Source: Deltaproteobacteria bacterium
GTDB lineage: Bacteria; Desulfobacterota; Binatia; DP-6
Reading direction: 5' to 3'
Length of the DNA: 15,828 nt
NCBI GenBank assembly: GCA_005879205.1
Contig: VBLD01000115.1
Span: 1 to 15,828, forward strand
Positions within the stretch are counted from its first letter, which is position 1. Each line of letters begins with the position of its first letter. The position numbers were made by a program, and so were the translations under genes. The notes under the pieces are model-generated. The model worked only from the letters and a program-made list of their open reading frames with translations, had not been told where the DNA came from and made no database searches. Below are positions 6,247 to 13,896 of the stretch, piece by piece.

Positions 6247-6720
6247 ATGCATCCAGCGATGATGCACTGGTGGCGATCCCGCCACGCCAGCCGCGAGTAC
6301 GCTGTGCACGCGGGCTGTGGATCGATGGCCCACGGCGCCTACTGGGCGGCCCCGCCCGATCACGGCGACCTGGGCGCCGGCGCCTTCGGCGTCCGACGGC
6401 CCCTTCGCTACCTCGCCTACAAGCTCGGGCTCGACGAGCAGCAGGTGGCCGAGCTGGCGCGCATCCTGAACGAGCTCAAGACCGAGCGCGCGCAGGCCGA
6501 GGTCGACGGCCGCCGGGCCGTGACGGCGCTCGCCGACGCGATCGCGGGTGAGGTCTTCGACCAGCAGAAGGCGGCGGAGGGGGCGACGATTCGCGTGCGG
6601 GGCGCCGAGCGGCTCCGGGACACGCTCGTCCAGTCGCTCGCCCGTATCCACGCGGTCCTCAAGCCCGAGCAGCGGGCGCGGCTCGCCTACCTGATCCGGA
6701 CCGGGACGCTGTCGCTGTGA
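6247..6720 (+). CDS. Spy/CpxP-like LTxxQ-type protein with His/Met-rich N-terminus
   Basis: The protein has 157 aa. ATG 6247 has GAGGAG 6 nt upstream. Residues 50-155 are almost wholly helical and resemble the Spy/CpxP/CnrX superfamily: YLAYKLGLDEQQVAELARIL is the first LTxxQ-type element and LKPEQRARLAYLI the second, with a long charged helix between. Members of that family are periplasmic chaperones or metal sensors. This one has no evident signal peptide. Instead, residues 1-45 hold six His, several Met and one Cys (MHPAMMHWW, then HAGCGSMAHG) and could bind metal (inference). Whether it is exported is unclear. It lies between the toxin-antitoxin pair and DoxX, with its own promoter. Confidence 0.65.
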   Translation: MHPAMMHWWRSRHASREYAVHAGCGSMAHGAYWAAPPDHGDLGAGAFGVRRPLRYLAYKLGLDEQQVAELARILNELKTERAQAEVDGRRAVTALADAIAGEVFDQQKAAEGATIRVRGAERLRDTLVQSLARIHAVLKPEQRARLAYLIRTGTLSL

Positions 6721-6783
6721 ACCTGCGGGCACGCCCGGCGTTCCATTGCTTCACGCCGCGCATCGGTGTAGCGGCCTCACGCG

Positions 6784-7206
6784 ATGGAACGCGACGACGT
6801 TGGTATCCTCCACCCGGCCATTGGCGTCGCCGGCCGGATCATGTTCACGCTCATCTTCTTCCTGTCGGGCATCGCACATTTCACCCAGCTGAACGAGTTC
6901 GTTGCCTTGATGCCCGCTGCGATTCCGTTCCGCACGTTCTGGGTGATGATCTCCGCCGTGGTCGAGCTCGTGGGCGCGACCCTGATCGTGACGAATCGCT
7001 ACCCACGTCTCGGGGCGTGGTTGATCGTCATCTTCCTCGTCCCCGTGACCATCACGGTGCACGGGGTCTGGATGATCACTGCGCCAGATCGGCAGATGCA
7101 GCAGATCCAAACCTCCTTCTTCTTGAAGGGCGTGGCGATGGCGGGCGCCGCGCTCCTGATCACGCAGCTCGGCGTCAGGCGGACGGAGCGATCGCCCGGA
7201 AACTAG
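6784..7206 (+). CDS. DoxX-family membrane protein
   Basis: The protein has 140 aa with four hydrophobic segments at about 15-32, 48-68, 76-97 and 113-132. The pattern is that of DoxX/DoxD-like proteins: GRIMFTLIFFLSGIAHFTQL, then VVELVGATLIVTNRYPRLGA, and FFLKGVAMAGAALLI at the end. Members are integral inner-membrane proteins linked to redox or thiosulfate metabolism in some organisms; the substrate here is unknown. ATG 6784 gives a full first helix, but no good ribosome site precedes it, and ATG 6841 would cut the helix. The 63-bp gap to the previous gene has no convincing promoter or terminator. The stop overlaps the convergent MlaD stop within a shared CTAG (7203-7206). Confidence 0.85.
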   Translation: MERDDVGILHPAIGVAGRIMFTLIFFLSGIAHFTQLNEFVALMPAAIPFRTFWVMISAVVELVGATLIVTNRYPRLGAWLIVIFLVPVTITVHGVWMITAPDRQMQQIQTSFFLKGVAMAGAALLITQLGVRRTERSPGN

Positions 7207-8171
7207 AAGAGACTCGTCACGATCGTCCCGAGCACCGAGATCGCCGCCTGGTCCTCGACCGACTGCGTCGCCCGGTTCATGCTGCGCAGCGCGTCGACGC
7301 CCGTCGAGTAGAGCGTGTCGTCGGTGAGCGCCTTGCCGATCGTGCCCTGGCCGTCGCGCAGGCTCGCGGTGATCTCCTCGGCGTTGCGCGCCGACTCGTT
7401 CAGGTGGTCGACCGTCTCGCGCACCTGGTCGTAGAGGCCCCCGTCCTCGCGGATGAGCCGGCCGAGCGTCCCGCGGCCCTGGGAGAGGTCGCGCGTCACC
7501 TGGCCGATGTCCTGCACCGCGTGCTGCACGTCGCCGAGGGCCGCGGTGGCGCGCTCGTAGAGGCTCGAGTCGTTGAGCAGGAGCCCGAGCGTCCCGGTGC
7601 CGCGGTCGAGCTTGCCGGTGATCGAGGCGACGTTGCCGGCGATCTGGTCGAGCTCGCTCCGGTTCTCCTCGATCAGGTCGGCGAGGTTGGTGAGCAGCCG
7701 TTGCGAGTTGGCGTTGAGGCTCGAGACCAGCTCGTTCACGTTCTGGGCGACGCTCGAGAGCTGGTCGAAGACGTCCGAGAAGCTCGCCGGCGTCTCGCCC
7801 TCGAGCGTGTCGCCCGGCTCGGCGGCCTTGGCGGTCGGCGTGCCGAGGGTGAGCGCCACGAAGCGCTCGCCGCTGAGCGCCCGGAAGTCGAGGCGGGCGA
7901 CCGAGTCCTTCTTGACGGCCAGTCCGCCGTTGATCAGGAGCTTGACCCGGACGCGGTCCCGCTCGATCTGCATGCCGCCCACGCGCCCCGCCTTGATGCC
8001 CGCCAGCCGGACGTCGGCGCCGGTGTCGAGCCCCTGGACATCTCGGAAGGTGGCGTAGAGAGGGTAGCGTCGCTTGAAGAGTCCCACCCCGAGCGTCAGC
8101 TCGATGGCGACGAAGAGCAGGATGACGCCGACGACGAAGAAGGCCCCGATCCGCTGTTCTCTCGTGAGCAT
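7203..8171 (-). CDS. mlaD: MlaD-type MCE-domain substrate-binding protein
   Basis: The protein has 322 aa. ATG 8171 follows TAGGAGGA, in which the TAG is also the MlaF stop. Residues 9-30 are an N-terminal membrane anchor. The MCE domain spans about 36-115 (PLYATFRDVQGLDTGADVRL, AGIKAGRVGGMQI, then FRALSGERFVALTLG). The long C-terminal part is predicted helical/coiled coil and contains three related units: GTLGLLLNDSSLY (about 205), GTLGRLIREDGGLY (about 250) and GTIGKALTDDTLY (about 290). Known MlaD hexamers sit in the periplasm on MlaE and pass lipid; long helical tails in the MCE family form tunnels or needles. It is last in the five-gene operon. No MlaC or MlaB gene is in the window. Confidence 0.92.
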   Translation of the reverse strand: MLTREQRIGAFFVVGVILLFVAIELTLGVGLFKRRYPLYATFRDVQGLDTGADVRLAGIKAGRVGGMQIERDRVRVKLLINGGLAVKKDSVARLDFRALSGERFVALTLGTPTAKAAEPGDTLEGETPASFSDVFDQLSSVAQNVNELVSSLNANSQRLLTNLADLIEENRSELDQIAGNVASITGKLDRGTGTLGLLLNDSSLYERATAALGDVQHAVQDIGQVTRDLSQGRGTLGRLIREDGGLYDQVRETVDHLNESARNAEEITASLRDGQGTIGKALTDDTLYSTGVDALRSMNRATQSVEDQAAISVLGTIVTSLF

Positions 8172-8180
8172 CGCGTCCTC

Positions 8181-8954
8181 CTACGTGCCGAGCGCGGCGG
8201 CCCGCAGGAACTCGCGCGTCAGCGGCTGGCGACTCTGCACGAGCTCGGCCGGGGTGCTGCACTCGACGATGCGCCCCCGGTCGAGGACGGCGATCTCGTC
8301 CGCGATCGCGCGCGCCAGGGGCAGGTTGTGCGTGACGATGATCTGGGTCGATCCGTGAGACGCCCGGATGCGCTTGATCAGCTCGGCGATCTGCAGGGTG
8401 AGGATCGGGTCGAGGTCGGCGGTCGGCTCGTCGTAGAGGATCAGCTCGGGCTCGATGGCCAGCGCGCGCGCGATCGCGACGCGCTTGCGCATCCCGCCCG
8501 AGAGCTCGCTCGGGAGCTTCTCCCCGGTGCCCTCGAGCTCGACGTCGCCGAGGACCCGGCGGGTGATCTCGTCGATCTCGGCCGGCGGCAGGCGCTGCTG
8601 CTCGCGCAGCCGGAGGCTCACGTTCTCCGCGACGGTGAGCGAGCCGAGGAGGGCCGCGCTCTGGAAGACCATGGCGATACGGAAGGGCTTCTCCCCGGGC
8701 GGCAGCGCGAGGTAGCGCGGGAGCTCGAGATCGCCCACCACGAGGCGGCCGGCGTCCGGGCGCTCGAGGCCGATGATCTGGCGGAGCAGGACGGACTTTC
8801 CCGTGCCGCTCTGGCCGACGATCGCGAGCAGCGCGCCGGCCTTCACCGAGAGGTCGACGCCGCGGAGCACGTCGAAGCCGTTGTACGACCGGCGCACACC
8901 CTGAAGCTCCACCGCGACGCCCCGGCGCGGCGTCTGTCGCGACCCCGCGCCCAT
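8181..8954 (-). CDS. mlaF: MlaF-type ABC transporter ATPase
   Basis: The protein has 257 aa. ATG 8954 overlaps the MlaE stop by one base (TGATG), indicating translational coupling. All nucleotide-binding motifs are intact: Walker A GQSGTGKS (47-54), Q-loop MVFQ (95-98), signature LSGGM (151-155), Walker B LILYDEP (171-177) with D-loop, and switch His209 (VTHN). The forms LSGGMRKRVAIARAL and YDEPTADLDP are typical of the MlaF/Ttg2A branch. It should power lipid movement with the MlaE permease and MlaD. The stop lies inside the ribosome site of mlaD, 9 nt before its start. Confidence 0.95.
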   Translation of the reverse strand: MGAGSRQTPRRGVAVELQGVRRSYNGFDVLRGVDLSVKAGALLAIVGQSGTGKSVLLRQIIGLERPDAGRLVVGDLELPRYLALPPGEKPFRIAMVFQSAALLGSLTVAENVSLRLREQQRLPPAEIDEITRRVLGDVELEGTGEKLPSELSGGMRKRVAIARALAIEPELILYDEPTADLDPILTLQIAELIKRIRASHGSTQIIVTHNLPLARAIADEIAVLDRGRIVECSTPAELVQSRQPLTREFLRAAALGT

Positions 8955-9769
8955 CAGCCGGTCGCGAAGCTCCCGCGCACGATCATGAAGTCGAAGACGA
9001 GGATCAGGATGAAGCTCCATACCACGGCCGCCGTGGTGGCGGTGGCGATCCCCTCGGTGCCGCCGCGGGTGCGGAACCCGAAGGTACACGGGACGATCGA
9101 GGCGATCATGCCGAAGACGAGCCCCTTCACGAGGCCGATCACGACGTCGTGCAGGTGCACCCACTCGAGCATGCGCGCGAAGTACTCGTTCACCGTGAGC
9201 TTGATCGCCGGGTCGAGCGCGACCACCAGCGCGCCGCCCCAGACTCCGATGAAGTCGGAGTAGAGGATCAGGAGGGGCAGGGAGAGCGTGGCCGCGACGA
9301 AGCGCGGCATGACGAGGAAGCGAACCGGGTCGATGTCCATGGTGCGGAGCGCGTTGATCTCGTCGTACACCGTCATCGAGCCGAGCTCGGCGGCCATCGC
9401 CGAGCCCGCGCGCCCGGCGAGGAGGAAGGCCATCATCACGGGACCGAGCTCCTTCGCCATCGCGAGGCCGACGATCGGCCCGAGCACGCTCTCGTTGACG
9501 TCGCGCAGCTGATCCGCCGCCTGCACGACCAGCACCATGCCGACGAAGACCGAGAGGAGGGCGCCGATCGGCAGAGTGTCGGTGCCGACCCGGACCATCT
9601 GCGCGACCACGCGCTGGCGGTCGATCGGGGCGAAGGCAGTGGCGCGCGCGGCGGCCATGAAGAGCGAGGTGGCCTCCCCCAGCACCTGCAGGACGTCGAG
9701 GATGCGGGCGCCGAGACGCCCGAGCGGCCCGGGCGACCGCGGGACCCGCGCGATCGCCTCAACCGCCAT
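8954..9769 (-). CDS. mlaE: MlaE-type ABC transporter permease
   Basis: The protein has 271 aa from ATG 9769. The conserved MlaE core is clear: LPIGALLSVFVGMVLVVQAA, then AMAKELGPVMMAFLLAGRAG, SAMAAELGSMTVYDEINAL and RTMDIDPVRFLVMPRF, followed by membrane helices to the end. About five to six membrane segments are visible. It is the inner-membrane subunit of the MCE lipid transporter, moving phospholipid between inner and outer membranes; direction cannot be told. The start lies 11 nt inside the end of the upstream gene, and the stop overlaps mlaF, so the genes form one transcript. Confidence 0.95.
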   Translation of the reverse strand: MAVEAIARVPRSPGPLGRLGARILDVLQVLGEATSLFMAAARATAFAPIDRQRVVAQMVRVGTDTLPIGALLSVFVGMVLVVQAADQLRDVNESVLGPIVGLAMAKELGPVMMAFLLAGRAGSAMAAELGSMTVYDEINALRTMDIDPVRFLVMPRFVAATLSLPLLILYSDFIGVWGGALVVALDPAIKLTVNEYFARMLEWVHLHDVVIGLVKGLVFGMIASIVPCTFGFRTRGGTEGIATATTAAVVWSFILILVFDFMIVRGSFATG

Positions 9770-11102
9770 GGTCGCGGCTCCACGCGAGGTGCCAGGGGGC
9801 GACCAGCCGCTCCCGCTCGCGCGCGACGAGCCCCCAGCCGACGTTCCAGGTCCCGGCGCCGCCCGGCTCGGTGTCCCACCGGTAGAGGCCGTAGAGCGGC
9901 GCCCACATCGCGAGCACGCCGCGATTCTTCGGCATCAGGCTATCGAAGATGGCCGGCATCTGCCCGAACCGCCGCCCGTCCGACTCGACGCTCCGACGGA
10001 TCGGGAAGAGCGTCGAGAGCCGCTCGCGATGTCCCGACGCCTCGTTCCACTGCCGCTGGCGCCGCCACAGGACCAGAATGGCGTCGTCGCGCTCGTAGTG
10101 GAAGTCCTCCTGGTCCTGGCGGTGGACGCGATAGGCGGGCCAGGCGTAGAAGCGCGACGAGAAGGGAGGGCGGTCGGAACGCCCGTAGAACGGGGCGAGG
10201 CGCCAGGTGCGGTACTCGCTCTCGCCGAGGGCGCGCTCCCGATAGACGAACGGGAACGGCGCCCCGATCGCCTCGTAGGCCTTCTGCTGGTCGACGGTGT
10301 GCGTGTAGGCGAAGACGCCGTAGTAGCGGCCCCGGCGGTGCGGCCCGTCGATGGCGCTCATCACCGGGAGGTCGACGCGGGTCTGCTCCCAGCCGTACCC
10401 CGGCACCAGCCGCTCGCGCCGGATGTGAAACGGCCAGAGGATGTAGCTCGTGCGCTCCGTGCCGACGTTCTCCGTGCGGCCGTACACGGGCCAGAACCGG
10501 AAGCCGCGTCCCGCCGGTCCCCCGACAGTCGACACGAAGGGGAAGGGGAAGAAGCGGCGCTCGACCCGCGGCTCGGTGAGCCGGAGATAGGCAGGGAACA
10601 GCACCGCCCGGGCGTGCTCGAAGCCGTAGAAGTCCGGCATGTCGAGGTAGAAGGGGAGGACACCGAAGTACGTACCGACCACGGGGCTCGAGCGGTAGAA
10701 GACGAAGGGGAAGAGGTCGAAGCGGGTCGTCCACACGGGCGCGTGGGTATCCGGCTGTGGGGGCGGACGGCTGCTGTAGGTGAAGAGGAGGAAGCGGAAG
10801 GTCTGGTAGTCGTTCTGCCAGCGGGTCGAGACGAGCGGGAAAAGGATGTCGGACTGGTCGTCGCGCTCGGCGCCGCGCTTCTGCCGGAGCCAGAGCAGCG
10901 GCCGGATGCGGAGGTCGCGTTCCTCGCGCGTGCGGGTGAATTCGATGATCGGCCCGAACGCGCTCCAGCGGACGACGCCCTCCGCATCATCGCGCGCGTA
11001 GCGAAAGAGCGGCCAGAGCTTCACGTCGAAGGCGCCCGCAGGACGCGCGAGCGTCAGAAGCGACGACAGAAGGAGGGCCGCGCGTCTAGCGGGCGATGTC
11101 AA
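9759..11102 (-). CDS. exported aromatic-rich repeat protein of the mla operon, function unknown
   Basis: The protein has 447 aa. The start is taken as TTG 11102, overlapping the end of the upstream gene by 17 nt; no other start keeps the signal peptide (MTSPARRAALLLSSLLTLARPAGA, residues 1-24, cleaved before FDV). The mature chain is a run of short strands with recurring W/F-P-x-x-Y/F units: LWPLFRY, LFPFVFY, LPFYLD, FFPFPFV, FWPVYGR, LWPFHIR, LAPFYGR, AWPAYRV and LFPIRR. Such alternation suits an outer-membrane or periplasmic all-beta fold. I know no named family. Its place inside the operon, overlapping mlaE, suggests a role in lipid transport, possibly as an outer-membrane partner (inference). 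Confidence 0.75.
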   Translation of the reverse strand: MTSPARRAALLLSSLLTLARPAGAFDVKLWPLFRYARDDAEGVVRWSAFGPIIEFTRTREERDLRIRPLLWLRQKRGAERDDQSDILFPLVSTRWQNDYQTFRFLLFTYSSRPPPQPDTHAPVWTTRFDLFPFVFYRSSPVVGTYFGVLPFYLDMPDFYGFEHARAVLFPAYLRLTEPRVERRFFPFPFVSTVGGPAGRGFRFWPVYGRTENVGTERTSYILWPFHIRRERLVPGYGWEQTRVDLPVMSAIDGPHRRGRYYGVFAYTHTVDQQKAYEAIGAPFPFVYRERALGESEYRTWRLAPFYGRSDRPPFSSRFYAWPAYRVHRQDQEDFHYERDDAILVLWRRQRQWNEASGHRERLSTLFPIRRSVESDGRRFGQMPAIFDSLMPKNRGVLAMWAPLYGLYRWDTEPGGAGTWNVGWGLVARERERLVAPWHLAWSRDHGG

Positions 11103-11505
11103 GGGACTTCAGGTCGCGCGCCCGGATCTGATATGCCCCGCTCGGCGTCTGGCCATAGAAGGTGGTGGAGCTGCGCAGAAGCAGCGTCACCGGCTCGCCC
11201 TCCCGGAGGACGACATCCGCCTTGATGCGATCGCGGTCCTCGCCCGCCGCCTCGAGTCGGACACGCGCGATGTTGTCGAAGGGGACGCGCAGCCGGCCCC
11301 GGCCGATCTCGCCCTCCAGGTTCGTATCGCCACCGGCGGTCACGCGCGTCGCCTCGACGCGCGTGCCGTCGACGTCGGTGAACGTGGCGTGGAACTCGCG
11401 CTGAGGCAATCCCGTCTCACGACCGCCGCCGAGTCCGCCCATCCCCATGAGGCCGAGGGCCAGGACGGCGAAGGCGAGCGAGAGCAGACGGCGGGTGTGT
11501 CCCAT
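11086..11505 (-). CDS. small exported protein heading the mla operon, function unknown
   Basis: The protein has 139 aa from ATG 11505, preferred over the frame start at 11547 because it begins a signal sequence (MGHTRRLLSLAFAVLALGLM, then a Gly-rich stretch) and has GAAGG 8 nt upstream. No lipobox Cys is seen. The mature part looks all-beta: REFHATFTDVDGTRVEATRV, GRGRLRVPFDNIARVRLEAA, then ADVVLREGEPVTLLLRSST and TPSGAYQIRARDLKSLDIAR at the end. No family was recognised. It is the first gene of the operon leading to mlaE-mlaF-mlaD. The 88-bp gap to the divergent glycosidase gene must hold promoters for both directions, but none is convincing. Confidence 0.75.
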   Translation of the reverse strand: MGHTRRLLSLAFAVLALGLMGMGGLGGGRETGLPQREFHATFTDVDGTRVEATRVTAGGDTNLEGEIGRGRLRVPFDNIARVRLEAAGEDRDRIKADVVLREGEPVTLLLRSSTTFYGQTPSGAYQIRARDLKSLDIAR

Positions 11506-11593
11506 GGCGCGCGCCTTCTTAGCGGCTTGCTCACCAGCGTTCAACACGCTTTCGAACCTGGTCGCAGGCCCGACCCTTGACCATACCGGCGGA

Positions 11594-13852
11594 ATGCCTC
11601 CTAAATACCCACCCGTGCGTGCGCTCTGTCTGCACGGCCACTTCTACCAGCCACCCCGCGAGCACCCGTGGCTGGGGGTGGTCGGTCCCGAGGCGTCGGC
11701 CGCGCCCGACCGCGACTGGAACACGCGCATCACCCGCGAGTGCTACGCGCCGAACGCCGAGGCGCGGGTCCTGGACGGCACCGGGCGGCTCTGCGCCCTG
11801 GTCAACTGCTACGAGTGGACGAGCTTCGATTTCGGCCCGACGCTCCTCTCCTGGCTCGCGCCGCATGCGCCCGAGGTGTTCGCCGCGCTCAGAAGGGCCG
11901 ACGTGGCGAGCCACGCCCGCACCGGGCACGGCAACGCGTGGGCGTCGGCCTACGGCCACCCGATTCTGCCGCTCTCGACGCCGCGCGACGTCCGCACCCA
12001 GGTGCGCTGGGGGCGGCGAGACTTCGAGCACCGCTTCGGGCGCGCGCCCGAGGGGATGTGGCTGCCCGAGATGGCGGTCGACGGCACGGCCCTCGCGGCC
12101 TTCGCGGAGGCCGGCATCACGCTCGCGCTCCTCGCCCCGCATCAGGCCCGGCGCATCCGGCCGCTCGGCGCCGGCGACGGAGCCTGGACGGCGGTGACCC
12201 CGGAGTCGCTCGACGTCCGGCGCCTCTATCGCTGTCTCGTGCCCGGCGGCGGCTTCGTCGACGTGCTCTTCCGCCATGCGGCGCTCTCCCACGGGGTCGC
12301 CTTCGGGGCGCTCATCGGCGACGGCGTCGAGCTCGCCAGGCGGCTCCGCGCGGCGCTGGACCACGACGGCAGCATCGTCGCGGTCGCGGTCGACGGCGAG
12401 ACCTACGGCCATCATCACCGGTTCGGCGAGATGGCGCTCGCCGCCGCGCTCCGGGTGCTGCGCGCGGATCGCGACGTCGAGCTGGTGGGGCCGGCGGCCT
12501 TCCGCGACGCGCACCCGCCGACCCACGAGGTGGAGATCGTCGAAGGGACGTCGTGGAGCTGCCCGCACGGCGTGGAGCGCTGGCGCGCGGACTGCGGCTG
12601 TCGGGTGGGCGGTGCGGCCGGCTGGAGCCAGGCCTGGCGCGCACCGCTCCGGCAGGCGATCGACTGGCTGCGCGACGAGACGGCCATCCTCTACGAGACC
12701 CGTGCCGACGAGGTCCTGCACGACCCGTGGGGCGCGCGCGACCGGTACGTCGAGTGCGTGCTCGATCCCGGACGCACCGCCGGCTTCCTCGCGGCCGAGG
12801 CCAGCCGGCGACTGTCGCCCGCGAACACCGTGCAGGCCCGGCGTGCGCTCGAGCTCGCCCGTCACGCGCTCCTCATGCAGACCAGCTGCGGCTGGTTCTT
12901 CGACGACCTCGCGGGGCTGGAGCCGGTGCAGGTGATGCGCTACGCGGCGCGGACGATCGAGCTCGCCGAGGTCCTCGGCCGCCGGCTCGAGGACGGCTTC
13001 ATCGACCGGCTCGCCCCCGCGCGCAGCAACGTCGGGGGCGAGTCGGGCGCCGACGTCTACCGGCGGCGAGCCCGCGGCCGCGCCGCCACGCCCGCGCGCG
13101 TGGCGGCGAGCGGCGCGCTCCTGGCGGTGCTCGGCCAGCCGCCGCGCGTCCCCGGCTACGAGCTCGGCTTCTCCGCCACCCCGGCGGGCGGCGAGCTGGA
13201 GGCCGAGGTGCGGGTGACCGAGCTCGCCACCGGCGCGCTGTCGGCCGTCCGCGTCGTGGCGGTGCGCGCCGAGGACGGGACGCCGACGTGCCAGGTCGGC
13301 GACGCGCGCTTCACGCTCGCCACCCTCTTCGGGGTGCAGCGCGAGCACCTCGCGGAGGCCGTGGGGTGGGAGGGGGCCAGCGCGGCGCGCGCGGCCCGGC
13401 ACACGGCGCTCGCCCGGTTGCGGACGATCCTCGAACCGCTGCTCGCCGCCGACACGCCCCTGCCGCTCGAGCTCGCGATGCTGCTCGGGTACGAGGCGGC
13501 CGAGGAGATCGCGGCCGGGGTCGAGTCCCCCGCGCCCCCGCTCGAAGAGCTGCGGGCGCGGGCGGCGGCGCTGCGGACCCGTGGCGTGCTGTTCCCCGCG
13601 CGCTGGCTCGCACGACGGCTCGCCCAGGCGCTGGAGGAGCGGATCGTCGGCCTCCCCGATGGGACGCGCGAGGCGCTCGGCCTGCTCGACCTGGCCGAGG
13701 AGGCCGGCGTCGTCCTCGACCTCGGCCGCGCCCAGGTGCGGGCCCTCGCCTGGTGGCGCGAGGCGCCGCCCGCACTCCGAACCGCGCTGCCCGTCATCCG
13801 GCTCTGCGAGCGCCTCCGGATCGCCCCCGAGGCACCCGGAGCGACCAGATGA
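11594..13852 (+). CDS. GH57 glycoside hydrolase with DUF3536 domain
   Basis: The protein has 752 aa from ATG 11594, just before the family's opening motif; only a weak GGCGGA precedes it. The N-terminal GH57 barrel shows HGHFYQPPREHPW (14-26), then WNTRITRECYAPNAEARVLD. The motif GMWLPEMAVD carries the probable nucleophile Glu159, and VAVDGETYGHHH carries the probable acid Asp267. The DUF3536 part begins near the motif SWSCPHGVERW with Cys323, Cys334 and Cys336, a possible metal or structural site, and continues with QTSCGWFFDDL. GH57 enzymes act on alpha-glucans (amylase, branching or transferase reactions), and this subfamily has no settled substrate. No signal peptide is present, so it is cytoplasmic. 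The following genes suggest glycogen/trehalose metabolism. Confidence 0.9.
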   Translation: MPPKYPPVRALCLHGHFYQPPREHPWLGVVGPEASAAPDRDWNTRITRECYAPNAEARVLDGTGRLCALVNCYEWTSFDFGPTLLSWLAPHAPEVFAALRRADVASHARTGHGNAWASAYGHPILPLSTPRDVRTQVRWGRRDFEHRFGRAPEGMWLPEMAVDGTALAAFAEAGITLALLAPHQARRIRPLGAGDGAWTAVTPESLDVRRLYRCLVPGGGFVDVLFRHAALSHGVAFGALIGDGVELARRLRAALDHDGSIVAVAVDGETYGHHHRFGEMALAAALRVLRADRDVELVGPAAFRDAHPPTHEVEIVEGTSWSCPHGVERWRADCGCRVGGAAGWSQAWRAPLRQAIDWLRDETAILYETRADEVLHDPWGARDRYVECVLDPGRTAGFLAAEASRRLSPANTVQARRALELARHALLMQTSCGWFFDDLAGLEPVQVMRYAARTIELAEVLGRRLEDGFIDRLAPARSNVGGESGADVYRRRARGRAATPARVAASGALLAVLGQPPRVPGYELGFSATPAGGELEAEVRVTELATGALSAVRVVAVRAEDGTPTCQVGDARFTLATLFGVQREHLAEAVGWEGASAARAARHTALARLRTILEPLLAADTPLPLELAMLLGYEAAEEIAAGVESPAPPLEELRARAAALRTRGVLFPARWLARRLAQALEERIVGLPDGTREALGLLDLAEEAGVVLDLGRAQVRALAWWREAPPALRTALPVIRLCERLRIAPEAPGATR

Positions 13853-13896
13853 GGGATTAGACGAGGGATTAGACGAGGGATTAGACGAGGGATTAG
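13849..13896 (+). repeat. four tandem 12-bp repeats filling the GH57-DUF5752 gap
   Basis: Copy 1 is ATGAGGGATTAG (13849-13860); copies 2-4 (13861-13896) are ACGAGGGATTAG without a mismatch. The array begins on the last codons of the glycosidase gene (its TGA is 13850-13852) and ends exactly at ATG 13897. Each copy offers a GAGGG Shine-Dalgarno core, the last 5 nt before the ATG, and an in-frame TAG. The first copy also reads as a four-codon frame ATG AGG GAT TAG. Confidence 0.95.

Noticed and set aside
6248..6269. Fourth TGCATCC, a possible ECF -35 element
   Set aside because: It lies in the start of the LTxxQ coding sequence and is followed at 16 nt by TGGCG, not CGTAG; no gene start follows.
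6723..6740. CGGG-CACG-CCCG hairpin after the LTxxQ gene as a terminator
   Set aside because: The stem is short and is not followed by a T-run.
6717..9263. Very long plus-strand frame opposite the mla genes
   Set aside because: It is an antisense shadow over intact mlaD, mlaF and mlaE with all family motifs; its translation is Arg/Asp/Glu/Val-biased with no domain.
11513..11550. TTGAAC-N17-TAAGAA as a minus-strand promoter for the mla operon
   Set aside because: The supposed -10 overlaps the ribosome site, so transcription would start at or after the start codon.
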